DNA of 64,000 nt from Prevotella pectinovora (GCF_000834015.1 NZ_JXQI01000039.1:35118-99117), one strand, 5' to 3'. Positions 26,812 through 37,253 are shown, numbered from the stretch's first letter. Numbers and translations: made by a program. The notes: generated by a model from the sequence alone, not told the origin.

Positions 26812-28224
26812 CTATTTCTTCCAGTCATCCGTTCTGAATGAACTTATTGGCAGTCCGTCGCAGAACAGGTCGCCGTCTGCCCAGTCTTTGAAAGCATAGC
26901 GGACACTGACGGGATTTTTCACCTTGTCGCTCTTCACGTAGAGCTTGCTGCGTTCTATCCATGCCTTGGCAGGATGGAACACGCTGTCAGCACCAGCCAC
27001 CTCAACGAGGTCGCTCTTCAGACCATTCTTGCCGTATATCCACATTCCGGCACGGTCGAACGATACCACGGCAGTGTCGCCCTTGAACTCTACATTCTTA
27101 TAGCAGGCGCTCTCAGAAGTTATACCCTTTATTCCGTAAGTCTTGTCGAGGGCGAGCAGGGCGAGGCGCATTCCGGCAATCTGCTTCTTGCGAGGATGAA
27201 TGCCATATTCCAGTCCGGCATCCATAAGCACCGCCATTCCCACGTTCTTGTTCATCTGTTCCGCCTTTGCCTGCTGTTCGCGCAGGAAAGCACTGTTATA
27301 CTGCTGCCAGTTGATGAGGCTATAGTCGTAAGGCGCTATCTGACAGAAATAGAACGGGAAGTCACCCCTCTGCCATTCTTCTCTCCATCCTTGTATCATG
27401 CGGGAGAAGAGGTCGGCATAGTAGCTGGAGCGGCTCACGTTCTCTTCGCCCTGATACCATATCACACCACGCATGGCGATGCCAGCAAGAGGATGGAGCA
27501 TACCGTTGTAGAGCACCGTAGCGGTGCGGTTTTTTGATTTTATCGTTTCCTGTGATTCCGGCAGTTCTATCTGTGGAAAAGCCTTCAGCCAGTCTCTTCT
27601 CATCCATGCCTCGCATGAGGAACCGCCCCATGAGGTGACGATGAGGCCTACGGGAACGTTGAGCATCCGTCGGAGCTCGCGTCCGAAATGATATGCCGTG
27701 GCACTGAAATCGCGTACTGCCATTGGCGATGCCTCCTGCCATGACCCTACAACATCCTCTTGCGGTTCGAATTTGCTCGTACGCTTCACTGTGAAGAGAC
27801 GCATCTCTTTGTCGCTGCTATGGAGTATGTCCTCCACGGCATTCTCCACGGGCTGGTTCTTGAATCCCTTCATCGGCATCTCCATATTGCTTTGTCCGGA
27901 ACATATCCACAGTTCGCCCATGAGTATGTCGTTGACAACAGTCTTTTCGCCATCGTTGAATGTGATGGAGTAGGGACCGCCGGCAGACGGTGTAGTGATG
28001 CTGACTTTCCATTTCCCGTCATTGTCCGTCTTTGTCGTTATTGTCTTTTTGTTCCACGATGCCGTGATCTTCACCGTGGCGTTTGCCTTGGCAGTTCCCC
28101 AGAGGTTGGCTTCCGTCTGTTGTTGCATAACCATACCGTTGGAGAATATCCTTGGCAGTGTAACCTTAGCGCTCGCTGTTGATGCGGCAGCGATGATGGC
28201 GCCTAATATTAATATCTTCTTCAT
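26812..28224 (-). CDS. Secreted sialate O-acetylesterase-family carbohydrate esterase
   Basis: A 470-residue protein beginning MKKILILGAIIAAASTASA, a signal peptide; the longer reading to 28488 runs into the upstream gene and is rejected. The SGNH/GDSL-type esterase features of the SASA family are present: LWICSGQSNMEMP with nucleophile Ser (about 111) and AGLEYGIHPRKKQIAGMRLA (about 341) with the catalytic His, plus GVIWYQGEENVS. It removes acetyl groups from sugars. As the third gene after GH2 and GH106 (35 nt from GH106), it most likely de-acetylates a pectic polysaccharide rather than sialic acid. Confidence 0.9.
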   Translation of the reverse strand: MKKILILGAIIAAASTASAKVTLPRIFSNGMVMQQQTEANLWGTAKANATVKITASWNKKTITTKTDNDGKWKVSITTPSAGGPYSITFNDGEKTVVNDILMGELWICSGQSNMEMPMKGFKNQPVENAVEDILHSSDKEMRLFTVKRTSKFEPQEDVVGSWQEASPMAVRDFSATAYHFGRELRRMLNVPVGLIVTSWGGSSCEAWMRRDWLKAFPQIELPESQETIKSKNRTATVLYNGMLHPLAGIAMRGVIWYQGEENVSRSSYYADLFSRMIQGWREEWQRGDFPFYFCQIAPYDYSLINWQQYNSAFLREQQAKAEQMNKNVGMAVLMDAGLEYGIHPRKKQIAGMRLALLALDKTYGIKGITSESACYKNVEFKGDTAVVSFDRAGMWIYGKNGLKSDLVEVAGADSVFHPAKAWIERSKLYVKSDKVKNPVSVRYAFKDWADGDLFCDGLPISSFRTDDWKK

Positions 28225-28259
28225 GTATTTGTTTGTTTCTAATGTTCTTGTCAACTCGT

Positions 28260-31200
28260 CTACTTGCTGATCATTATCGGAGATGTAAGTCCCGACGGCA
28301 ACAGGTCCTTGCTTGCGCGGCGGTATTTGCCGTTGGTCCATATTCCTGTGAAAGGCGCCTTTCCCTCGTCGTTGCCTTGTAGGGCATTTGCCCATGTGTT
28401 CACCACGACTATTTTCAGCGAGTTCTTGCCCTTCTTCACAGCCTGCGTTATGTCTACGGTGTATGGCGGACGCCATGCTGTGCCGCACTGCTTGCCGTTG
28501 ACGTATACCGTAGCGATGTCTGCCACCGTGCCGAGGTCTATCACTACGCTCTCGTCCTTGGCAGGAGAATGCTTTCGCTTGAAAGTCGTTTCATAGGCAG
28601 CATGACCGGAATAGTATCTGATGCTGTTGTCGTCGGTAAACGATGTCCAGTCTTTCAGTTCCTTCATCTCCACCACCTTTCCTGTGGTTTCGAACGTCAC
28701 CTTCCATCCGTTGTTGTCTATCGGCATCATCTCGCCGACGTGTTTGGGCTGATAGAGATAATCTGCGTCAATCTCATTGTCGGTGAACACATAGAAGAGG
28801 GCGTCGTCGGCAGCGAGAGCTATCTCACTGTTGGCGTCAACCTTCATTGTTCTGTTGTGTTCGGCATCTATGATATAGCAATAGCGTCGTGTGTCGCGGA
28901 ATTTCGGAATGAAGCTCTTCGCTTTGCCGCTCTGGTTGCTCAAGAAATAGATGTCAGCATCGTCGGCATGGCGGTGGGTAAAGTCTATCCCTTCTGGCAG
29001 CGATGCGTCGCGGCTGATGCCTATCGACGAGAGGTCGCTCTCGCGCCACACATCTTTGATCACGGGAACACCGAGTCGTGCTATTGAGTCTAAGGTGTTC
29101 CAGCAGTCTATGTGGCGGTCAGGGTTCATGGGGCGTGCCTGTGGCACTACGATGACACTGTATGCTGTGCCGCCTCTTGTCACCAGTTTGCCGTTTTCAA
29201 TGCGGCAGCCGTCGAGGGCATCGTGATTGAATGAGTCGTAGCGGTAGCCGTTCAGCGTGTTCACCCAATGTTCGGCTTTCGTCATGTTCCTGGTGTGTGT
29301 CACTCCCACCGGACTCACCTCAAGGGGCTGTCCGATATTCGCCTTGCGTGCAGCCTCTTCCTTCAGCGTAGTCTCACTGAAGAGTCCCGGCAACGATTCT
29401 GTGAGTCGTTCCGGCAGGATGGCGCGGCGTGGCATCTCGTCGCCGGTATATATGGCGATGTCGCTCACGGGGTGGCCGTATTGCAGAAGAGCCTGCGTCT
29501 TGGATATATAACTGCTGAATGCCGGCATTTCTCTCCACCATGTATTGTCGCGCTGGAAGAAGGTGCCTATGCCGTCGAGTGTCATTCCAGGCTTCTTGTC
29601 GGTATAGGGGTTGTGGGTGTTCACATGGAACACGATGCTGTTTATGCCAATGCAATAGTTGTGGTCGAGGAGTCTCTTGAGCATTGCCGGATGTTCGTCC
29701 CATGTGCCTCTCACCTCTGTGAACCCTTCTGCCTGTATGACGTTCTTTCCGTAGATATGCGCTCCGCTCACGGCATCGAGCATGTCGTTGGGTTTGTCGT
29801 GTGTGGGACTGTTGAGCCAGAACTCGCCCATAGGATAATCGGCAAACTGATAATGGCGCAGTCCGTCGCTTACCATCGTGGGAGCCACGCACTCTGTGGA
29901 GAGCTTCACACCGTATTCGTCGGCAAGGCGTCTTACTTCAGAGAAGAACACGTCGTTGACCAGATCACCGATAGTGAGGCGGATGTCTCTCAACACCTTT
30001 TCAGACTCTTCAGATGACTTCAGCGGCACACCGGCATAGAGAAGCAGCCATGGCTTGAGGTCATAGCCGCGACGCTTTTTGAATTCATCCATGAAATTGC
30101 TGCTCCAGTTCTGTGAACCGGCTTCCCAACTGTCTACATGCAGTCTGGTAAGCACTTTCCTTGCCACGTCGATGGGAGCATGGCGGTAGATGGCGGCAAA
30201 CCAGTTGTCGAACTGCTTGTCAACGGCGGCTGCCGAAAACTTGTCGCATTCCAGTCCTCTGCCCCCTCCGCCAGTGGCGTTGGTATGACCTGTTGACGTG
30301 TGGCCTATGCGTACGAGGTGCCATTTGCCTTTAGGCAGCGAGAAAGCCAGCGGTGCGTCAGTGGTTGACGGGCGCCTGAGTCTTGGTGTCAAGTCAATGA
30401 CCTTCGATGGGTCTACACATTCCTTGTCGTCTACAGGGAAATACTTTGAAACCCTCCATACTGCTCCCGACTTCCCTTCGTAACCGTCGATGACAGGTTC
30501 CGAACCGAGGTTCAAACCACCGATCTTCAGGTTCGGTTTCCATTTGGCGGCATCCATATCCTCGCTGCCGGGATTGCTGCCTTCCGGAGTCCAGCAGAAC
30601 TTGAAGTAGCGTGCCGTAGTAGCCGGTATGGCATAGGTGGCGAGTGCATCAGTGTTCTGCCATCCCTGTCGGGCTGGAGATATCTCTCTGACGAACTTAT
30701 AGTCAGTGCCGTTGTCAGAGGCATACACCTTGAATCGGTGAGCCTGGTAGTTGTTTCCACCCGTCACAATCTCCACGCTACGCAGTGTGAAAGGCTTGTC
30801 GTATTCCATCACTATGTCGCAAGGTTTCGATGACTTGAAAGGAAATTCCACCGATGCTTTAGGTTTGTTGTCGTCGCAGTATGTGGCAGGGTAGGCAAGG
30901 AGGGCAATGTCCTCGTAGTAGCCGTTGCAGATCTTCTGCGGACGAGGCATAACAAGGTTCCTTATGCCTCCACCATTGATGATGGTGTCGCTCCATACCA
31001 CCCTCTGCATCGACTCCTCAGGCTTTATCCATGGTCCGCCGGCAAGGGCGAAACCATCACAGATGTGTATTCCCATCTCCAGGTTGAGGCTGTCGGCAGT
31101 GTGGAACACGGTGTCCATACGCTTCCACCATTTCGGTGAAAGCTGTTCTGAGTCGCCGCCGAGTCCTTTGCCGTCGGCAGCCGATTTTATGGGCATCAGA

Positions 31201-31427
31201 TAGAAGCCCTTGATACTTGCCTCTTTCATCGCCTGCAGGTCGAGGCGTATACCCTCGTCGCTGACGTTGCCATACATCCAATACCAGAATGTCCAAGGCA
31301 AAGCACTGTCGGTAGGCTTTGCGAATTGTTCATACCATGTGGGTACGTAATCTGTCTGAACTGTTGTCGGAGCTGCAAGCAACGGGGCGGCAGCGGCAGA
31401 TATCAATAGAGTGGCTATTCTTCTCAT
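28260..31427 (-). CDS. Secreted alpha-L-rhamnosidase, GH106
   Basis: A 1055-residue exported protein (signal peptide ending LLAAPTT). Size and motifs fit GH106: PWTFWYWMYGNVSDEGIRLD near the N-terminus, DSWEAGSQNW (about 434), STECVAPTM, and EGFTEVRGTWDEHP (about 567) followed by HVNTHNPY, where the conserved acidic residues of the (beta/alpha)8 barrel lie. A C-terminal beta-sandwich (residues about 930-1050) contains the GH2-like sequence VYVNGKQCGTAWRPPY. GH106 enzymes release rhamnose from rhamnogalacturonan and related glycans. Middle gene of the GH2-GH106-esterase operon. Its stop codon falls in a GTCAACTY-type tract. Confidence 0.92.
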   Translation of the reverse strand: MRRIATLLISAAAAPLLAAPTTVQTDYVPTWYEQFAKPTDSALPWTFWYWMYGNVSDEGIRLDLQAMKEASIKGFYLMPIKSAADGKGLGGDSEQLSPKWWKRMDTVFHTADSLNLEMGIHICDGFALAGGPWIKPEESMQRVVWSDTIINGGGIRNLVMPRPQKICNGYYEDIALLAYPATYCDDNKPKASVEFPFKSSKPCDIVMEYDKPFTLRSVEIVTGGNNYQAHRFKVYASDNGTDYKFVREISPARQGWQNTDALATYAIPATTARYFKFCWTPEGSNPGSEDMDAAKWKPNLKIGGLNLGSEPVIDGYEGKSGAVWRVSKYFPVDDKECVDPSKVIDLTPRLRRPSTTDAPLAFSLPKGKWHLVRIGHTSTGHTNATGGGGRGLECDKFSAAAVDKQFDNWFAAIYRHAPIDVARKVLTRLHVDSWEAGSQNWSSNFMDEFKKRRGYDLKPWLLLYAGVPLKSSEESEKVLRDIRLTIGDLVNDVFFSEVRRLADEYGVKLSTECVAPTMVSDGLRHYQFADYPMGEFWLNSPTHDKPNDMLDAVSGAHIYGKNVIQAEGFTEVRGTWDEHPAMLKRLLDHNYCIGINSIVFHVNTHNPYTDKKPGMTLDGIGTFFQRDNTWWREMPAFSSYISKTQALLQYGHPVSDIAIYTGDEMPRRAILPERLTESLPGLFSETTLKEEAARKANIGQPLEVSPVGVTHTRNMTKAEHWVNTLNGYRYDSFNHDALDGCRIENGKLVTRGGTAYSVIVVPQARPMNPDRHIDCWNTLDSIARLGVPVIKDVWRESDLSSIGISRDASLPEGIDFTHRHADDADIYFLSNQSGKAKSFIPKFRDTRRYCYIIDAEHNRTMKVDANSEIALAADDALFYVFTDNEIDADYLYQPKHVGEMMPIDNNGWKVTFETTGKVVEMKELKDWTSFTDDNSIRYYSGHAAYETTFKRKHSPAKDESVVIDLGTVADIATVYVNGKQCGTAWRPPYTVDITQAVKKGKNSLKIVVVNTWANALQGNDEGKAPFTGIWTNGKYRRASKDLLPSGLTSPIMISK

Positions 31428-31527
31428 TTTCGTTTTGTCAGTTGATATGCAATGTCGCTTTTCCTGTCGGAATGCACTTGCAAATCATCTTGTCTGTCAA
31501 TCATCTTTTTCTGTCAGAAATACTATG

Positions 31528-34344
31528 TTAGTCAAAATGCAGTGTCACCTCTCCTGTGTAGCTGCCGTTAGCCCATACGGGCTGTGCAGAAGGACCATTG
31601 AGGTCGGTGGTGTTCACCTTGTTGCGTACGGCAGGGATTACCTGCATCATGCTTATTCCTGTCTCCGGCAGTGTATAGAGCAGTTGGTCGCGTCCGTCGC
31701 GTGGCTGGTATACGCCGACGTAGTCTTTGTCGGTGCCTGGACAGATTGTTATCATACCCGTCTTGGTCTGCAGCTTCATCCACTGCACTCCGGCGAAATA
31801 GCCCTTGAACTCAGGATAGTCGAAGCTCTCTCCAGGCACGGGGTCGTTGTAGTCGTTTGCCCACACGCCAAGTTGCGGACCGTGTATGCGGTTTTTCCAC
31901 ACTCTGTAAGGACCGCATCCGAGCCACTCCTTATGCTTCACTTCTGTTTCCGGCAGGTCGAACTTCACTCCCATCAAATCTACCACCCCATTGAAGATAT
32001 ATGAGTAGACGAGTCGTGCTCCGCCGTCTGGCGCTATGTGCCACTCAGCTTTCTGCAGTGAACCGAGCTTATATGTAGCTGTTACGATCAGAGTGTCGTT
32101 GGCCCCTTCGGTGGCAGTGAGATTGTCAAACTTGCCCTGTTCGGCATATTCTTCGTATGTGGTCTTCTTTTTCTCTGCCTGTGGGTCGTCATGGTTGTAA
32201 AACTGGTCCATAGAGCGGTCTGCACGACGGTATGCAAAGAATTTCGGACCATTGCCAAATTTGTAGTCACCCTTCTTTGTGGTGACGCTTGCCAGACTAC
32301 CGTCCTTCTCGTTGAAGGTGAAAGTCACATTGCCCGCCTTCACCACACCGCCGTTCATCTGTGGTCGGTTGCCAGTGGTGGCTGTCTTGGCGAATGGCTT
32401 GTCAGAGTCTTTCAGTTTGAATACCCATGTGAAGAGGTCCTTTCCGTATTGGTCTGTAGCTTTCACGCTCAGTGCCTCAGCTCCGTTCGGAACGGTAGGC
32501 ACGGAGATTGTTCCCTTGCTGTCGGCAGGGATGTCGGCACCGTTCACGACGCCTTGTTTCAGACTGCTCGCCTTGGAACCATTGTATTTCAAGTAGCTAT
32601 AATCAAATTTCACGCCTTTTAGCGAGAGGAAATTGTAACGGTTTTCCACGTTCAGTCTGCCGTCGAAGTGTTCAGGCATGCTCACCTGCACAGGGCACCA
32701 TATCTGTTTCACCGTGTAGTAGCTGCCTTCCTTCTCATGGTGAGGACCAACGATGCCGTCGGCTCCATAGTTGCCTACGTTGTCAATCATTCCACCCATG
32801 TCCACTCGCTTCACGCCTTCGTCAACGAGAGCCCAGATGAAACCTCCTGCGCAGCGTGGCCATTGGCGCATCACCTCCCAGTAGTCGTAGAGTCCGGCTC
32901 CTGCTCCTCCATCGTAGAGGGCGTGCAGGAATTCTGTAGGCATCCATATCTCCGGTTTGCGCATATATTCGTTGCTCTCGCCGTAAGAGCGGTAGTGCAT
33001 GGTCTCGTAGCCGCTGAAATTGCCCTGCGGATGAAGCACCGGACGCTTCTGTATGTCCCATTTATGGAAATCGCCGTCGAGTTCAGTGTTCCATCCCTTT
33101 TCGTTTCCGTTGCTCCACCATATTATTGACGGGTGGTTGACGTCGCGCGTCACCATCTCACGGATTAGTTTCTGTCCGTTGATTGTCTCGTGATGGCCAT
33201 GCCATCCGCTCAGTTCGTCCATTACGTATAGACCGAGACTGTCGCAGATGTCGTAGAATTCAGGATCGGCAGGGTAGTGGGATAGGCGCACGGCGTTCAT
33301 GTTCATGCTCTTGATGAGTTCCACGTCTTCGAGATTCTTCTGGTAAGACAGAGTGCGTCCCGTTTCCGGTCTGAAACTGTGTCTGTTCACACCGCGTATG
33401 TTCACCTTCTTGCCGTTGATATAGAGACCGTCGCTTTCTCTTGTCTCTATCGTGCGGAAACCGAACTTGTCCTTCTCCACGTGCAGCGTCTTGCCGTTGG
33501 CATCGATGAGAGAGAATGCCACTTGATAGCGGTTCGGTGTCTCTGCCGTCCATAGCTTGGGGTTGCTTACTTTGAAAGCCACGTCAGCATGGTCGCTGCC
33601 GTGGCGCACGTCTGTCGTGTTTTCTGCCACCTTCTTGCCGTTCATGTCGCTGATGGTAGTCTTCACCTTGGCTCCCTCAATAGTATGGTTTAGCAGCACA
33701 TAGGCGTTGAACTCACCGTCGGCAGTGGCGTTGATGGCTGTGCGCTCGATATTGAGAGCCGGTTTGCACACGATGAATACAGGACGGAAGATACCTCCGA
33801 AATTCCAGTAGTCGGCGCGGCGTTCAGAGAGATTCACTCCGGCGTTCTCGCTCTCTTTGCTCACGGTGACTTCCAACAGATTCTTCTTGTCTCCGAAGAA
33901 CACGCGGTCTGTCACGTCGTATGTGATGCGGTAGAAAGCTCCCATGTGCTTGGAGCCTGCCTTGCGCTTGTTTATCATCACCTGGGTGTCGGTCATCGAA
34001 GCCTCAAACACCAGTTCTATATGATGGTTTGCCCATTCCTTTGGAAGCTTGAACTCATATTTGTACATACCTTTCTCGTCGGCGATGCCGTCGGGGAATG
34101 CCTTGCCGTAGAACTTCATGCCATACTGGAAATTGCCGAATCCCTGCAGTTCCCAACATGACGGTACACCGATTTTCGTCCATTTTCCGGAGTTGTTTCC
34201 ACCTGTGCAGAAGAAGTCCCACTGCACCATATCGTCACATCCATGACCGCTCAGATATTGTCTGTGTGTCATGACGTCGTTTTGTGCCGTCGCGCCGATG
34301 GATGCCGACAGCAAAGCCAATGCTGATATAATCGTTTGTTTCAT
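31528..34344 (-). CDS. Secreted beta-galactosidase-like glycosidase, GH2
   Basis: A 938-residue exported protein starting MKQTIISALALL; upstream codons to 34413 come from the octamer tract and are not part of it. GH2 layout: jelly-roll, immunoglobulin-like domain, (beta/alpha)8 barrel with INIRGVNRH-type strand (KVNIRGVNRHSF), acid/base Glu in WWSNGNEKGWN (about 413) and nucleophile Glu in WMPTEFLHAL (about 469), then C-terminal beta domains with the GPYRVWKNR motif typical of LacZ-type domain 5. First gene of an operon with GH106 and the acetylesterase. Beta-galactosidase is most likely; some GH2 members of pectin loci act on glucuronides or arabinopyranosides. Confidence 0.9.
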   Translation of the reverse strand: MKQTIISALALLSASIGATAQNDVMTHRQYLSGHGCDDMVQWDFFCTGGNNSGKWTKIGVPSCWELQGFGNFQYGMKFYGKAFPDGIADEKGMYKYEFKLPKEWANHHIELVFEASMTDTQVMINKRKAGSKHMGAFYRITYDVTDRVFFGDKKNLLEVTVSKESENAGVNLSERRADYWNFGGIFRPVFIVCKPALNIERTAINATADGEFNAYVLLNHTIEGAKVKTTISDMNGKKVAENTTDVRHGSDHADVAFKVSNPKLWTAETPNRYQVAFSLIDANGKTLHVEKDKFGFRTIETRESDGLYINGKKVNIRGVNRHSFRPETGRTLSYQKNLEDVELIKSMNMNAVRLSHYPADPEFYDICDSLGLYVMDELSGWHGHHETINGQKLIREMVTRDVNHPSIIWWSNGNEKGWNTELDGDFHKWDIQKRPVLHPQGNFSGYETMHYRSYGESNEYMRKPEIWMPTEFLHALYDGGAGAGLYDYWEVMRQWPRCAGGFIWALVDEGVKRVDMGGMIDNVGNYGADGIVGPHHEKEGSYYTVKQIWCPVQVSMPEHFDGRLNVENRYNFLSLKGVKFDYSYLKYNGSKASSLKQGVVNGADIPADSKGTISVPTVPNGAEALSVKATDQYGKDLFTWVFKLKDSDKPFAKTATTGNRPQMNGGVVKAGNVTFTFNEKDGSLASVTTKKGDYKFGNGPKFFAYRRADRSMDQFYNHDDPQAEKKKTTYEEYAEQGKFDNLTATEGANDTLIVTATYKLGSLQKAEWHIAPDGGARLVYSYIFNGVVDLMGVKFDLPETEVKHKEWLGCGPYRVWKNRIHGPQLGVWANDYNDPVPGESFDYPEFKGYFAGVQWMKLQTKTGMITICPGTDKDYVGVYQPRDGRDQLLYTLPETGISMMQVIPAVRNKVNTTDLNGPSAQPVWANGSYTGEVTLHFD

Positions 34345-34351
34345 ATTTCTT

Positions 34352-34398
34352 TTAGTTGACGAGTTGACAAGTAAACAAGTTGACCGGTTGACGAGGAT
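34352..34398. repeat. GTCAACTY octamer tract (inverse orientation)
   Basis: Reads AGTTGAC, GAGTTGAC, AAGTAAAC, AAGTTGAC, CGGTTGAC, GAGG. It lies immediately upstream of the GH2 start codon. Confidence 0.8.
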
Positions 34399-34548
34399 GC
34401 TGGTGCTCCTCATAAACCTCTCGCCGATTTGTTTTCATATATGACGCATGAAATATGAAAATGTACTATTACATACCTTTTGTTCGTAGACAATGTAGTA
34501 GTCTGTAATGTCTCTATTTACAGGGCAATGTCGTAGTATGCAAGAATA

Positions 34549-35784
34549 TCAGTTCTTGTATTTCTTTTCTATGGCCACAGCCACGGTATGTCCCATTGTC
34601 CATGCCGCCTGCAGGTTGAAACCGCCAGTCACGGCATCCACATCGAGCACCTCGCCGGCAAAATACAGTCCGTCGTGGTCTTTGCTTTCGAGAGTGGAAT
34701 GATTCACGTTCTTCAATGACACACCGCCACAAGTCACAAATTCTTCCTTGAATCTGCATTTGCCGTCCACCCTTCTGATGTCTGCCGTGAGGGTGTTTAC
34801 AAGTTTGTTGAGGCCCTTGCGCTGCAGTTCGCCCCATCTGAGTTGTGGGTTCACCTGTGAACGCTCGATAAGATGCTGCCACAGACGGGCATTCAGATGT
34901 GGGGGATATGCACTTGCCAGTTGCTTTTTCGTGTTGGATGCGCTGATGGCTGAAAGTTCTTCCGTCACTTCCTCCGCTTTCCTGCCGCCACACCAGTTGA
35001 TGCAGATATCCGTTTTGTATTCATGTTCATGAAGGAATCTTGCAGCATGGCTCGACAGCTTCAGTATTGCCGGACCGCTCATTCCCCAATGTGTGATGAG
35101 TAACGGACCGTCAGCTTTGAATTTAGTGCCAGGTATGCTTGTAGTGGCTTCTTCCACCACCGTTCCCATCAGTTTTGTGATGCCGTCACCTGGCAGACAC
35201 ATGCTGAAGAGCGATGGCACCGGATTCTCCGTAATGATGTCGAGCGGACTGAACATATTGAGCTGACTGGCTGCCGGTGTGCCTCCTATTGCCACCACCA
35301 CGCAGTCTGCTGTTGCCGAACTTCTGTTTCCGCCGAACCGCAGCGAGTATTTCCCGTTCTCCTTGTCGTGGGAAATCAGTTCTACGCGGTGCCCGGTGAG
35401 GAGTCTGATGCCGAGACGGTTGATAATCTGCGTCAGCGTGTTTACAATCTCCATTGCGTCCTGAGAAACAGGAAACACGCATTCATCCTCCTGTGTGGTC
35501 AGCCTCACGCCTTCGTTCTCAAACCACTCGTATGCATCGGTATGGCTGAAGCCCTTGAGCAGTCGCTTCATCAGTCGTTCGCCTCTCGGATAAATATGGG
35601 CGAGGCTCTTCACCTGGTTGAACGAGTTTGTGAGATTACACCGTCCGCCACCCGTCACCGATACCTTGGCGAGCTGACGTTTGCCGCCCTCGTATATCGT
35701 AACGTCAGCCTCAGGTAGTCTGCGCTTGATGCCTATTGCCGCAAAGCAGCCTGCTGCACCTGCGCCTATCACTGCGATATGCAT
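34549..35784 (-). CDS. HI0933/YhiN-family FAD-dependent oxidoreductase
   Basis: A 411-residue cytoplasmic flavoprotein. The N-terminal dinucleotide-binding motif is IAVIGAGAAGCFAA, followed by the family signature KVSVTGGGRCNLTNS. The C-terminal FAD contact GLYFAGEVLDVDAVTGGFN is typical of the BaiN/RdsA and YhiN group (annotated as aminoacetone oxidase-like or flavoprotein). The physiological substrate is not known. No close operon partner: the CoA-transferase upstream is separated by two hairpins. Confidence 0.88.
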   Translation of the reverse strand: MHIAVIGAGAAGCFAAIGIKRRLPEADVTIYEGGKRQLAKVSVTGGGRCNLTNSFNQVKSLAHIYPRGERLMKRLLKGFSHTDAYEWFENEGVRLTTQEDECVFPVSQDAMEIVNTLTQIINRLGIRLLTGHRVELISHDKENGKYSLRFGGNRSSATADCVVVAIGGTPAASQLNMFSPLDIITENPVPSLFSMCLPGDGITKLMGTVVEEATTSIPGTKFKADGPLLITHWGMSGPAILKLSSHAARFLHEHEYKTDICINWCGGRKAEEVTEELSAISASNTKKQLASAYPPHLNARLWQHLIERSQVNPQLRWGELQRKGLNKLVNTLTADIRRVDGKCRFKEEFVTCGGVSLKNVNHSTLESKDHDGLYFAGEVLDVDAVTGGFNLQAAWTMGHTVAVAIEKKYKN

Positions 35785-35823
35785 TCTTTGTCTGTATTAT
35801 TTCTGTTTAAAAGTAAAAATGAA

Positions 35824-35871
35824 AACGGTATGCAAATCTACCACATTTTTGTGAAAGATAAGCATACCGTT
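35824..35871 (-). terminator. Terminator after the CoA-transferase gene
   Basis: Stem AACGGTATGC / GCATACCGTT with a long loop, followed on the minus strand by TTTCATTTTT. A second hairpin, TATCTGCTG / CAGCAGATA (35885-35916), lies between it and the stop at 35935. Confidence 0.75.
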
Positions 35872-35934
35872 CCTGTTTTTGTCATATCTGCTGTCGGCAT
35901 CAGCCGTCAGCAGATAGAATATCCGCTCGGATTA

Positions 35935-37233
35935 TCATTTCTCTCTCAAGAATCTGTAACCGAAGCGCTCGCATGCAGCCCTCTCCAGATCCTCGCGCAC
36001 GGCAGGATCGGCAATGGCTATCAGAGCGTGGGCACGCTGTGCGAGGTCTTTGCCCTTGAGATAAGCTCCACCGTATTCCGTCACCACGAACTGTGTCTGG
36101 AAACGAGTAGTCACCACTCCGGCACCCTCTGTGAGCACAGGCTTGATTTTTGATATTCCCTTGCCGGATGATGCGGTCATGGCGATGAACGTCTTGCCGC
36201 CTTCCGACAACGCACCGCCATACATGAAGTCATGCTGACCGCCCACGCCGGAGAAGAGACGCGTACCGATGGAGTCGGCACACACCTGACCAGTCAGGTC
36301 CACCTCAATGGCAGAATTGATAGACATCACCTTAGGGTTCTGACGGATACGGAATGGATCGTTGGTCCATGCCACATCTTTGAATACCATGTCCTCGTTG
36401 TAGTCCATGAAGTCATACAGGGCTCTTGAGCCCAGAGCGAGCGATGCCACGCTCTTGCCAGGCATTACAACCTTCTGTGAGTTGTTGATGATGCCGCTCT
36501 TTATCAGAGGCAACACACCGTCGGTCATAGCCTCGGTGTGCAGACCCAGGTTCTTGTGGTCTTTCAGAGCGTTGAGCACGGCGTTAGGAATACCGCCAAC
36601 TCCAATCTGCAATGTCGCTCCGTCAGGAATCTGCTCGGCGATGAAGCGTCCTATCTTCTCCTCCTTTTCGTTAGGCACTGCTGTAGGCACCTCTACAAGC
36701 GGATCGTCAACCTCTACGCAGGCAGCGATGTCGTTGATGTGGATAAGCGGATCGCCATAAGAGAACGGCATCTGCTTGTTCACCTGTGCGATGACAATCT
36801 TGGAACATTCCACAGCACTCACTGCAAGGTCGGCAGAGATACCATAGCTGCAGTATCCGTCCTCGTTAGGGAGCGACACGTTGAGCAGTGTCACGTCGAG
36901 AGGCAGATAACCCTCGCGGAAGAGCGCCGGCACTTCGCCGAGGAAGCAAGGTATGATCTGAGCTTCGCCGCGGTCTACAGCCTTGCGCACGCTGTTGGCA
37001 ATGAAGAGGCTTCGCGGTATGAATATGTCGCGCAGCTCTGTGGTGGCGTATGGTGCGTCGCGTCTGCCAACGGCAAAGGCAGAGTACATCTCCACGCCCT
37101 TCAACTCGCTGGCGCGTGCTGTGATGGCATCGAGGAGCACCTCAGGAATAGAAGTGCTACCCTGGATATATACACGGTCGTACGACTTAATCAGTTTTGC
37201 AGCCTCGGCGGCTGATACATAGTTTGGTTTCAT
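35935..37233 (-). CDS. Acetyl-CoA hydrolase/CoA-transferase family protein
   Basis: A 432-residue protein starting MKPNYVSAAEAAKL; the upstream extension to 37344 passes through an octamer tract and is rejected. Family motifs: LQIGVGGIPNAVLNAL (CoA binding), LGLHTEAMTDGV with the catalytic Glu that forms the CoA thioester intermediate, and VVTEYGGAYLKGKDLAQRA at the C-terminus. It moves CoA between acyl groups such as acetate, butyrate or succinate, or hydrolyses acyl-CoA. The run aminotransferase-IorB-IorA lies 200 nt upstream on the same strand, so it may accept aryl-acetyl-CoA; this is inference. Confidence 0.88.
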   Translation of the reverse strand: MKPNYVSAAEAAKLIKSYDRVYIQGSTSIPEVLLDAITARASELKGVEMYSAFAVGRRDAPYATTELRDIFIPRSLFIANSVRKAVDRGEAQIIPCFLGEVPALFREGYLPLDVTLLNVSLPNEDGYCSYGISADLAVSAVECSKIVIAQVNKQMPFSYGDPLIHINDIAACVEVDDPLVEVPTAVPNEKEEKIGRFIAEQIPDGATLQIGVGGIPNAVLNALKDHKNLGLHTEAMTDGVLPLIKSGIINNSQKVVMPGKSVASLALGSRALYDFMDYNEDMVFKDVAWTNDPFRIRQNPKVMSINSAIEVDLTGQVCADSIGTRLFSGVGGQHDFMYGGALSEGGKTFIAMTASSGKGISKIKPVLTEGAGVVTTRFQTQFVVTEYGGAYLKGKDLAQRAHALIAIADPAVREDLERAACERFGYRFLREK

Positions 37234-37253
37234 AAATATGTTTTGGGTTTTAG

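Noticed and set aside
26812..28224. Sialidase-pathway assignment for the SASA esterase
   Set aside because: The SASA family name is historical; the neighbours are rhamnosidase and galactosidase genes and no sialic-acid genes are present.
34345..34413. N-terminal extension of the GH2 gene at 31528
   Set aside because: It translates the GTTGAC octamer tract and would hide a clean signal peptide at MKQTIISALALL.
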